From UA16 sp965661575 (GTDB taxonomy: Bacteria > Bacteroidota > Bacteroidia > Flavobacteriales_D > Sanyastnellaceae), in contig CBFIEJ010000067.1 in assembly GCA_965661575.1 (NCBI GenBank), positions 1 to 5,363 of the forward strand: a DNA stretch of 5,363 bases, written 5' to 3'. Shown here piece by piece: positions 1-5,363 of this stretch. Position 1 is the stretch's first letter. The number at the start of each line of letters is the position of its first letter. The translations under genes and the position numbers were made by a program. The notes below the pieces were generated by a model that searched no databases, was not told where the DNA came from, and saw only the letters and a list, made by a program, of their open reading frames with translations.

Positions 1-627
1 CAATTTATCTGGATTGGATGGATCGATAATCATATCCGCAACACCCGTGCGCTCGTCGATGTACAATTGATGCTCCCATGTCTCTCCACCATCAGTGGTT
101 TTGTAGACCCCGCGATCGGGACTGTCTCCCCAAGCGGTGCCGATTGCACCAATCCATACCGTTTGATGGTCCTCAGGATGGATTATGATCCGGTGAATGT
201 TCTTGGTTCCTTCCAGGCCCATCAACTCCCAAGTCGTTCCACCATCAATGCTTCTATAAACACCTCGTCCACTCGAATGAGAATTTCGGGGGTTGCCCTC
301 ACCAGTACCTACCCAAATCACATCAGGATTGGATGGTGCAATGGCCAATGCTCCAATGCTCTGTGTGGCTTCATCGTCGAACAACGCCTCCCATTCCACA
401 CCAGCCGATTCGCTGCGCCACAATCCACCGCTTGCCGTTCCAATGTAGATGACCTCAGGACGATTGCGCTGAACATCTATTGTGGTCACACGGCCACTCA
501 TCGCACCCGGACCAATGTGCCGAACGTTCATTTCCTCAATGAGCGACTGAACGTCTTGCCCGTGCAAAGAGCTGCCAAAAAGCAGCGCTGTTGCAGCCAA
601 CAAGCTGAAGTGAAAGTTGATTTTCAT
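1..627 (-). CDS. Secreted VPS10/BNR-type beta-propeller protein (glycosyl-hydrolase-like), N-terminal part only
   Basis: The minus-strand frame stays open from the ATG at 627 to the left edge, giving 209 residues without a stop, so the 3' part lies outside the window. Residues 1-23 look like a signal peptide (Lys at 2, hydrophobic stretch 8-18, likely cleavage near LHG/QD), which sends the protein to the periplasm or beyond. The mature part shows repeated propeller blades. Asp-box motifs SIDGGTTW (126-133) and TTDGGETW (177-184) are clear, with a degenerate one at 72-79. Each blade also carries a 'P..P..IW.G' type strand, for example 97-107. The opening RHIGPGAMSGRV (36-47) and the GTGEGNPRNS segment (107-116) are typical of the roughly 900-1100 residue Bacteroidota proteins labelled sortilin/VPS10-like or BNR-repeat glycosyl hydrolase. 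Their substrate is generally unknown, and no catalytic residue can be assigned here. The start overlaps the stop of the lipoprotein gene (TGATG), so it is the last visible gene of the operon. Whether the missing C-terminus carries a type IX secretion tail cannot be seen. Confidence 0.87.
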   Translation of the reverse strand, partial: MKINFHFSLLAATALLFGSSLHGQDVQSLIEEMNVRHIGPGAMSGRVTTIDVQRNRPEVIYIGTASGGLWRSESAGVEWEALFDDEATQSIGALAIAPSNPDVIWVGTGEGNPRNSHSSGRGVYRSIDGGTTWELMGLEGTKNIHRIIIHPEDHQTVWIGAIGTAWGDSPDRGVYKTTDGGETWEHQLYIDERTGVADMIIDPSNPDKL

Positions 628-629
628 CA
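625..629 (-). other. TGATG stop/start overlap, lipoprotein to propeller protein
   Basis: On the minus strand the TGA of the lipoprotein gene and the ATG of the propeller gene share one A. With no Shine-Dalgarno ahead, this suggests coupled translation and fixes the propeller start. Confidence 0.75.
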
Positions 630-1100
630 CAATTGAATTTTTAAATTTTGTTCGGCTTCTACGGGCACAGACAATCCAACGCCAAAAGCACTTCCCTTCA
701 CGTTTCCTTTGACCGCCAGTTTGACTTCTTCTCCCAGTAAGAAATTCATCAAATTGGCTTCAATGATTTGGCGCAGCGCTCCTCGCTCCGTCTCGAATGC
801 CAGAGCCAACTCACCCCCGAGGCCACGCGGAATGACCTGGGCTTCTGGCAATGAAACACGTCCGACCTTCTGATCATTGATGTACACATCAACGTCCGCA
901 CCTTTGGCTTGAATCGGGAAGGCATTGGGGTTGTTAAACACCACTGTAAACGCTCCTTCCAATCCATCGCGACCGATGGCAATTTTCTCCAATCCTTCTA
1001 CGCTCGAAACTTCCAGAGGTTGAATGAGATTGCAGCCCACCAACCAGAAAGAACCAAGCAAAGTCAAAGTCAAGGCACGCATCGCACTCATTGTGTTCAT
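627..1100 (-). CDS. LEA type 2 (LEA14/WHy-like) lipoprotein
   Basis: This is a 157-residue protein with a lipoprotein signal peptide: hydrophobic stretch 9-21 and lipobox LVGC ending at Cys23. The residues after Cys23 (NLIQPLEV) lack the acidic cluster known as the surface-export signal of Bacteroidota lipoproteins, so a periplasm-facing anchor is more likely (inference). Residues about 30-157 match the LEA type 2/WHy fold: a beta-rich domain with the hallmark FNNPNAFPI (55-63), a 'VDVYIND' strand (69-76), and a final pair of strands (about 126-157). In plants this fold is linked to desiccation and stress, while bacterial lipoprotein versions are mostly uncharacterised. It sits between the dipeptidase gene (four-base ATGA overlap) and the propeller gene (TGATG overlap), so its amount is probably tied to both. 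Met4 (base 1091) and Met7 (base 1082) are alternative starts. Met7 gives a more standard signal length, but Met1 is preferred for the coupling overlap. The family call is fairly secure; the function is unknown. Confidence 0.86.
   Translation of the reverse strand: MNTMSAMRALTLTLLGSFWLVGCNLIQPLEVSSVEGLEKIAIGRDGLEGAFTVVFNNPNAFPIQAKGADVDVYINDQKVGRVSLPEAQVIPRGLGGELALAFETERGALRQIIEANLMNFLLGEEVKLAVKGNVKGSAFGVGLSVPVEAEQNLKIQL
1097..1100 (-). other. ATGA start/stop overlap, dipeptidase to lipoprotein
   Basis: Read on the minus strand, the four bases are ATGA: the lipoprotein ATG and the dipeptidase TGA overlap. This arrangement favours re-initiation by the terminating ribosome and supports Met1 as the lipoprotein start. 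Confidence 0.7.
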
Positions 1101-2491
1101 CCTTGTTTGCTCAGGCGGGCAAAGTTTTCGTGAAACAATGGAATCGTTTCAATTCCCTTGAAATAATTGAAAACCCCGTAATGCTCGTTGGGTGAATGGA
1201 TGGCGTCGCTATCCAACCCAAAGCCCATCAAAACTGTTTTTAACCCCAAAATTTGCTCGAAACTCGCGACAATTGGAATCGAACCGCCACCCCGGAAAGG
1301 AACCGGCTTGCGTCCAAACGAAGTTTCCATAGCTGCCGATGCCGCCTGATAGGCCACTGAATCTGTCGGTGTGACCGCTGGCTGACCTCCGTGCATCGGC
1401 GTGATTTTGATCGAAACCGATGGCGGTGCAATGGCATTGAAATGCTTTTCAAAAAGAGCCGTAATGGTTTCGGGATCTTGGTTCGGGACCAATCGCATGG
1501 AAATTTTAGCTGAGGCCTTGCTCGCAATGACCGTCTTTGCGCCATCTCCTGTGTATCCACCCCAAATTCCATTGACATCCAACGTAGGTCGAATGCTCAT
1601 GCGTTCCGGTGCAGAGTATCCCTTTTCTCCTTCTACTGCACCAATCGCAATGCTCGATTTGTACTCCTCCTCATCGAATGGTGCTTCCGCCATAGCCGTT
1701 CGCTCATCAGCGCTCAATTCAACCACGTCGTCATAAAACCCATCGACCATGATGCGTTGATCCTCGTTCTTCAAAGAAGCAATCATTTCGCATAAAATGT
1801 TGATCGGATTCGGAGCTGCTCCACCGTAGAGTCCACTGTGCAAATCGCGGTTCGGACCCGTCACCTCCACCTCCACATAACTCAAGCCTCGAAGCCCAAC
1901 TGTGATGGATGGAATGTCATTGGCAATGATCCCTGTGTCGCTAACCAGAACAATGTCCGCTGCTAATTTCTCACGGTACTTTTCCAAAAATGGCTCGAGG
2001 TGAGCAGATCCAACTTCCTCCTCCCCTTCAATCATGAATTTGATGTTGCAGTGCAGCGCATCCGACTGAACCATGGCTTCGAGCGCCTTGATGTGCATGA
2101 ACATTTGACCCTTATCGTCGCAAGCACCACGAGCAAAAATAGCACCTTCAGGATGAAGCTCTGTCTTCTTGATGATGGGTTCAAAAGCTGGAGAGTCCCA
2201 AAGTTCCAAAGGATCTGCGGGTTGTACATCGTAGTGACCATACACCAATACCGTTGGCGCATCTGGTGCAATGAGTTTTTCACCGTAGACCACCGGATAG
2301 CCTCCTGTCGGGATAATCTCAACGTTTTCAGCTCCGGCAGAACGCAAATGATCCGCAACAGATTCAGCACATTTTGTAACATCTCCCGCAAATGCGGGAT
2401 CAGCCGATACAGAAGGAATACGCAGCAAATCAAACAACTCAGTCAAAAACCGTTCTCGGTTCTTTTCGATATATGCGGAGCAAAGCGACAT
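1097..2491 (-). CDS. M20-family zinc dipeptidase (carnosine dipeptidase/CNDP2-like)
   Basis: This 464-residue protein is the usual full length for the cytosolic M20 dipeptidases related to CNDP2. The family is a two-metal aminoacyl peptidase that cleaves dipeptides, with a catalytic domain interrupted by a dimerisation (lid) domain. All key motifs are visible: GHYDVQP (85-91) with metal ligand His86 and Asp88; RGACDDKG (121-128) with bridging Asp125; EGEEEVGS (155-162) with general base Glu158 and ligand Glu159; SDT (184-186) with ligand Asp185; LHSG (217-220) with His218, reached from the partner subunit; Arg333; RGGGSIP (400-406); and HSPNE (432-436) with ligand His432. Residue roles are transferred from CN2/PepV structures. 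There is no signal peptide, so it is cytoplasmic. The N-terminus (AYIEKNRERFLTELFDLLRI, 6-25) fits the family start, and the ATG follows an A/T-rich leader without Shine-Dalgarno, as is normal in Bacteroidota. It is the first gene of the operon, and its stop overlaps the lipoprotein start. The exact dipeptide preference cannot be read from sequence. Confidence 0.95.
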   Translation of the reverse strand: MSLCSAYIEKNRERFLTELFDLLRIPSVSADPAFAGDVTKCAESVADHLRSAGAENVEIIPTGGYPVVYGEKLIAPDAPTVLVYGHYDVQPADPLELWDSPAFEPIIKKTELHPEGAIFARGACDDKGQMFMHIKALEAMVQSDALHCNIKFMIEGEEEVGSAHLEPFLEKYREKLAADIVLVSDTGIIANDIPSITVGLRGLSYVEVEVTGPNRDLHSGLYGGAAPNPINILCEMIASLKNEDQRIMVDGFYDDVVELSADERTAMAEAPFDEEEYKSSIAIGAVEGEKGYSAPERMSIRPTLDVNGIWGGYTGDGAKTVIASKASAKISMRLVPNQDPETITALFEKHFNAIAPPSVSIKITPMHGGQPAVTPTDSVAYQAASAAMETSFGRKPVPFRGGGSIPIVASFEQILGLKTVLMGFGLDSDAIHSPNEHYGVFNYFKGIETIPLFHENFARLSKQG

Positions 2492-2520
2492 GGAAAATAA
2501 AATTCAGTGATTTCTATGGA

Positions 2521-2528
2521 CGAATATA
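2521..2528 (-). promoter_or_regulatory. Possible -7 element for the dipeptidase operon
   Basis: On the minus strand these bases read TATATTCG, one mismatch from TAnnTTTG, about 29 bases ahead of the dipeptidase ATG at 2491. This is a plausible distance for a short leader. No TTG is found at the proper -33 spacing; the nearest ones (2533-2540) are too close. It is proposed mainly because the operon needs a promoter in this divergent region. Confidence 0.3.
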
Positions 2529-2560
2529 ACGCCAAGACAAGGACCATTCCACTCCGAAGT

Positions 2561-2584
2561 GCCCCGGATGAGCCTGTCCGGTGC
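2561..2584. repeat. Imperfect inverted repeat in the divergent promoter region
   Basis: The arms GCCCCGGA (2561-2568) and TCCGGTGC (2577-2584) pair at 7 of 8 positions around an eight-base centre. The repeat ends 16 bases before the -7 element of the proline dehydrogenase promoter, so it covers the place of the -33 element, where a dimeric regulator could bind. A short CACT/AGTG pair (2550-2561) abuts it. It could also be a chance GC-rich match. Confidence 0.3.
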
Positions 2585-2600
2585 TCGAAGGAAGCCTTCT

Positions 2601-2608
2601 TATATTTG
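2601..2608 (+). promoter_or_regulatory. Bacteroidota -7 promoter element of the proline dehydrogenase gene
   Basis: TATATTTG is an exact match to the TAnnTTTG -7 consensus used by the primary sigma factor of Bacteroidota. Transcription would start near 2614, leaving a leader of about 25 bases before the ATG at 2639. The -33 element (TTTG/TTG) is poor: the nearest candidate is CTG at 2574-2576, with a 24-base spacer, so the promoter may depend on an activator. The position rules against the upstream ATG at 2507, which this transcript would not contain. Confidence 0.6.
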
Positions 2609-2638
2609 CACCCGCTGACAACGATCCGCACCACGAAA

Positions 2639-3883
2639 ATGAATCCAAACAAACGTCCATCCATTCCATCTGGAAATCTCCCAGATTTTGAGAATACGGA
2701 ACAAGCGTTTGCACACCTCAGTACAGGGCAATTAAAGCGAGCCGAGGTCCTTTTTTCCACGGTCGGAAATCCATCTTTGGTCAAAGTGGGAAAAGTGATG
2801 ATGAACATTGCGTTAGCTCTTCGCATTCCCGTTGGATGGGCCATTCGCCCCACGGTGTACAGCCATTTTTGTGGAGGAGAAACCATTGAAGGCTGCGAAT
2901 CCACGATCTCAAACTTGGCGAGCAACCAAGTCAACACCATTCTAGATTACAGCGCGGAGGGAAAAGATTCCGAGTTCGAATGGGACCGAACCCAAAATGA
3001 AATCATGCGCGCCATCCAAGCCACAGATGGTGACAATCGTCATGCATTTTCTGTATTCAAAGTGAGCGGTCTTGCATCCACTGCGTTGCTCGAAAAAATT
3101 GGAACCCATCTGCGACCATTGGAGAAGTTGGAATCTGCAACCATTTCTTTAAATGAGGAGGACCAAGCTGCTTGGCAACGCGTCAAAGAACGCTTCTACG
3201 CCTTGTGCGCTCAATCTGCAGCCATCGGAAAACCGGTGTTTATCGATGCGGAGGAGAGCTGGATCCAACCGACCATTGACGCGTTGACTGAATCAGCCAT
3301 GCGCATCTGGAACGTGGAGCAAACCATTGTCTACAACACGGTTCAACTCTACCGCACAGATCGACTCGCATACTTGCAATCGCTGACGCAATCCGCCAAT
3401 GCGGATGGTTTTAAGATCGGTGTCAAACTCGTAAGAGGAGCGTACATGGAAAAAGAGCGAGAACGCGCTCTTGAACTCGGTTACGCATCGCCCATCCAAC
3501 GAAACAAAGCAGCAACAGACCGAGATTTTAATGCAGCCCTCGAATGGTGCATCTCGAATCTGAACAATGTTGCCCTCTGCGCAGGCAGTCACAACGAGCA
3601 TAGCAATGCCCTGTTGTGCCAGAAAATGGATGAGCTCGGCGTTGCTCGTGATGATGAGCGGATTTGGTTTGCGCAACTGCTCGGAATGAGTGACCCCATC
3701 AGCTTCAACTTGGCCCAGTCCAATTATCGTGTGGCCAAGTACGTGCCATACGGTCCCATCAAAGAAACCATTCCTTATCTCATTCGACGCGCTGAAGAAA
3801 ACACATCTGTCGCCGGACAAACTTCAAGAGAACTGGAATTGATTCGACGTGAAAACACGCGTCGCTCAGCTGCACAAGTCTAG
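2639..3883 (+). CDS. Proline dehydrogenase, monofunctional (FAD-dependent)
   Basis: Predicted to oxidise L-proline to delta1-pyrroline-5-carboxylate with FAD, passing electrons to the respiratory quinone pool. The protein is 414 residues, with no P5C dehydrogenase domain, so it is the stand-alone form rather than PutA. Visible family blocks (numbered from the start used here) are FCGGETIEGC (77-86), LDYSAEGKD (102-110), FSVFKVSGLA (137-146), FIDAEESW (201-208), VYNTVQLYRTDR (231-242), VKLVRGAYMEKER (262-274), LCAGSHNE (313-320), FAQLLGMSD (344-352), KYVPYGPIKE (367-376) and YLIRRAEEN (380-388). The last holds the paired Arg383/Arg384 that bind the proline carboxylate in PutA structures. The barrel is complete and looks active. 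The frame is open upstream to an ATG at 2507. I chose 2639 because the extra 44 residues resemble nothing in the family, MNPNKR leads directly into the conserved NTEQAF region, and a perfect TAnnTTTG promoter element lies between the two ATGs. Its stop overlaps the neighbouring receptor gene tail to tail. Bacteroidota copies are often called putA or prodh. Confidence 0.95.
   Translation: MNPNKRPSIPSGNLPDFENTEQAFAHLSTGQLKRAEVLFSTVGNPSLVKVGKVMMNIALALRIPVGWAIRPTVYSHFCGGETIEGCESTISNLASNQVNTILDYSAEGKDSEFEWDRTQNEIMRAIQATDGDNRHAFSVFKVSGLASTALLEKIGTHLRPLEKLESATISLNEEDQAAWQRVKERFYALCAQSAAIGKPVFIDAEESWIQPTIDALTESAMRIWNVEQTIVYNTVQLYRTDRLAYLQSLTQSANADGFKIGVKLVRGAYMEKERERALELGYASPIQRNKAATDRDFNAALEWCISNLNNVALCAGSHNEHSNALLCQKMDELGVARDDERIWFAQLLGMSDPISFNLAQSNYRVAKYVPYGPIKETIPYLIRRAEENTSVAGQTSRELELIRRENTRRSAAQV
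3880..3883. other. CTAG shared by two convergent stop codons
   Basis: The palindrome CTAG gives TAG on the plus strand (3881-3883, end of proline dehydrogenase) and TAG on the minus strand (3882-3880, end of the receptor). The coding regions therefore overlap tail to tail by four bases, with no space for a terminator between them. I see no convincing hairpin plus T-run just beyond either stop. Confidence 0.9.
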
Positions 3884-5363
3884 AACGTAAATCGCAAGCC
3901 GCTGCGCAACAGTCGCGGCATTCCAGCCCGGATTCCGGCGGGTCTTCGCGCCACAATAAACGTGGAGTTAAAAGCATTGTTCATGCCCAGATGCCATTGC
4001 AAATCAGGGCGTAACTCACATCGCACGACCGCATCAAGAATAATCGATTCGTCGGTCGATTCAAGAGGATTCAAAGTGCCCTGCCCAGAAGTTGTGCGCA
4101 TGGCTGCAACGTAGCGTGTATTGGTTTCAAAAGACCACTTCTCATTTTGCAACGCAACTTGAGTGCTTAACTGGTGAGGAGCCAAGTAAGGCATGAAGTC
4201 TCCTTCAACAACAGCATCCCAAGGGCCATAATCACTCTCAAATGCCGAGGTGAACTGAGCATTCGTATAGGTGTATGACAACCGAATGGGCATCGACCAC
4301 CTTGCAGCTACAGGGAGTGCATTGCATGCCGCTTCCAATTCAAAGCCTTGTGTACGAGCGGCGCCGCCATTGAATAAATCTCCAGAGCCTGTGCCGCCCG
4401 TCGCCGCCAAATCAGCTCCCAATAAGTTTTGGTAGACATTGTTGAAAACCACGGCTTGACCCGACCAAAAACCACCATCAAATCGAAATCCCAATTCTGT
4501 ATTGAGGCTGGTCTCAGCCAATGTTTCCTCCTTCGAGCCAGGAGGGATGAAGCCTTTATGAACTCCTGCAAATACGTGGGCTGATGATGAAAGTGCATAA
4601 TTCAAGCCCATACCTGGCAACCAGACCCTCAAAGGGTTGCTACGCTCAGATGGATCTGCACCTGTGCGATCCAAATCTGAAGACCCCCAATCGGTGCGAC
4701 CCATGTCCATATTCTCCATCCTAATTCCCGGGGTCCAAGTGAATTTGCCCGTTCGAATCGTTCCTCGCACAAACGTCGCAAGCGCTTGCGCCCGATCAAT
4801 ACGATTACCTGCGCTCCCGGGTGTACCTGCAGCCACGAGGCGCATTTCACCATCAATCAATTCATAACCATCTCGCCATTGAAACCGATCGGCAAAATCT
4901 TCATGCCAGCGCAAACCATAAACCACTTGTCCTCTTTCACCAGGCAGTTGAACCGATCCACGATGTTGTATGCCTTTGGCCTCGTAGATTCGGTTGTTTG
5001 CCTTCATTTGTAGTACATATCCCTCTGGTGTATTCGATTGGAGAAGATTTTGACTCATTCCGTCAATGAGCGTTTGCAGTGAGATGGATTGTCCCAAAGA
5101 GTCCTTGGCTCGATCAAGTTTGTACCAATTACGCTCAAACGTGGTCCGGTAGACATCCGTCTTTGTGGACCAGGCTGGTGTGATTTGCCACTCATGTGTA
5201 GCCACAGCTTGCGAATGAGCAGATGTCATCAAATCATTTTCACTGGCGCTATAGCGCTGAAAAGGATCTGCTTCAAAATCTACTGCTGAAAGACCCGCAT
5301 AAGTTTCATGACTCGTCTCGTCCGTCTGACTCCACTTCAATTGAATACTCATAGGGCGACGCG
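3880..5363 (-). CDS. FecA-like TonB-dependent receptor, C-terminal beta-barrel part (5' end outside window)
   Basis: The frame is open to the right edge, with Arg-Arg-Pro codons before the ATG at 5352. That Met lies inside the barrel, so it is not the real start. About 493 residues are visible. The signal peptide, TonB box and plug domain are missing from view, and full-length relatives have about 700-800 residues. Counting from the Met at 5352, landmarks are ETYAGL (16-21), FERNWYKL (72-79), RWHEDFADRFQWRDGYE (148-164, an extracellular-loop region), FAGVHKGFIPPG (261-272), DLFNGG (325-330), YGPWDA (375-380), MPYLAPHQL (387-395), and VARRPAGIRAGMPR (467-480). The chain ends in Phe490, the usual outer-membrane insertion signal. 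Alternating aromatic/polar strands fit a 22-stranded barrel. These blocks match the FecA-type (ferric dicitrate) branch of TonB-dependent receptors. Import of an iron chelate driven by TonB is the likely role, but the ligand is uncertain because the branch is broad. Its last codon shares CTAG with the convergent proline dehydrogenase gene. Confidence 0.93.
   Translation of the reverse strand, partial: RRPMSIQLKWSQTDETSHETYAGLSAVDFEADPFQRYSASENDLMTSAHSQAVATHEWQITPAWSTKTDVYRTTFERNWYKLDRAKDSLGQSISLQTLIDGMSQNLLQSNTPEGYVLQMKANNRIYEAKGIQHRGSVQLPGERGQVVYGLRWHEDFADRFQWRDGYELIDGEMRLVAAGTPGSAGNRIDRAQALATFVRGTIRTGKFTWTPGIRMENMDMGRTDWGSSDLDRTGADPSERSNPLRVWLPGMGLNYALSSSAHVFAGVHKGFIPPGSKEETLAETSLNTELGFRFDGGFWSGQAVVFNNVYQNLLGADLAATGGTGSGDLFNGGAARTQGFELEAACNALPVAARWSMPIRLSYTYTNAQFTSAFESDYGPWDAVVEGDFMPYLAPHQLSTQVALQNEKWSFETNTRYVAAMRTTSGQGTLNPLESTDESIILDAVVRCELRPDLQWHLGMNNAFNSTFIVARRPAGIRAGMPRLLRSGLRFTF

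Noticed and set aside
67..636. A 189-codon open frame on the plus strand opposite the propeller gene
   Set aside because: It has no recognisable domain or composition, and the minus-strand frame beneath it has a signal peptide and Asp-box repeats.
2000..2500. A 166-codon plus-strand frame antisense to the dipeptidase N-terminal half
   Set aside because: It lies opposite the metal-binding motifs of a clear M20 enzyme and shows no protein-like pattern.
2443..2940. A 165-codon minus-strand frame spanning the divergent promoter region
   Set aside because: It overlaps both the start of the dipeptidase gene and conserved proline dehydrogenase codons, and its translation shows no family features.
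3928..3938. Perfect short palindrome CCGGATTCCGG as a terminator for proline dehydrogenase
   Set aside because: The one-base centre cannot form a real loop, no T-run follows, and it lies in receptor codons.
5350..5352. ATG at 5352 as the start of a complete 490-residue protein
   Set aside because: The frame remains open to the window edge, and similarity to FecA-type barrels begins mid-domain, so the plug and signal peptide must lie upstream.
1..5363. Mobile elements, CRISPR arrays, tRNA or rRNA genes, toxin-antitoxin or defence modules
   Set aside because: No transposase or integrase motifs, regular direct repeats or RNA-gene signatures were seen, and coding density is filled by five ordinary genes.

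Overview
The window looks like an ordinary chromosomal segment of a Bacteroidota bacterium, probably a free-living, roughly 50% GC relative of the Flavobacteriales or neighbouring orders (the order is a guess). The grounds are three. The proline dehydrogenase and the VPS10-like propeller protein read like Bacteroidota versions of their families. The gene starts lack Shine-Dalgarno sequences and sit in A/T-rich contexts. A TAnnTTTG promoter element of the Bacteroidota type lies just ahead of the proline dehydrogenase gene. I see no mobile element, RNA gene, CRISPR array or sign of recent transfer.

Layout, left to right. Bases 1-2491 hold a tightly packed three-gene operon on the minus strand, read from right to left: an M20-family metallodipeptidase (2491 to 1097), a small LEA14/WHy-type lipoprotein (1100 to 627), and a secreted VPS10/BNR-type beta-propeller protein that runs off the left edge (627 to 1). 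Both junctions are start/stop overlaps (ATGA and TGATG), so the three genes are probably translationally coupled. Bases 2492-2638 form the only intergenic region. It is a divergent promoter region with a perfect -7 element facing right, a weaker one facing left, and an imperfect inverted repeat between them. Bases 2639-3883 encode a monofunctional proline dehydrogenase on the plus strand. Its tail overlaps the tail of a minus-strand FecA-like TonB-dependent receptor (5363 to 3880, incomplete at its 5' end) by four bases: the palindrome CTAG supplies both TAG stop codons.

Together the genes suggest a heterotroph handling peptides, amino acids and an iron-type nutrient. The dipeptidase would release free amino acids, proline dehydrogenase would feed proline into the P5C/glutamate route and the respiratory chain, and the receptor would import an iron chelate or similar ligand across the outer membrane. 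The functional links between them are inference. The two envelope proteins co-transcribed with the dipeptidase have no assigned role. No clearly new biological system is visible. The points most worth a second look are the coupled operon with its unassigned lipoprotein and propeller, the shared CTAG stop, and the upstream start codon that would mis-annotate proline dehydrogenase.
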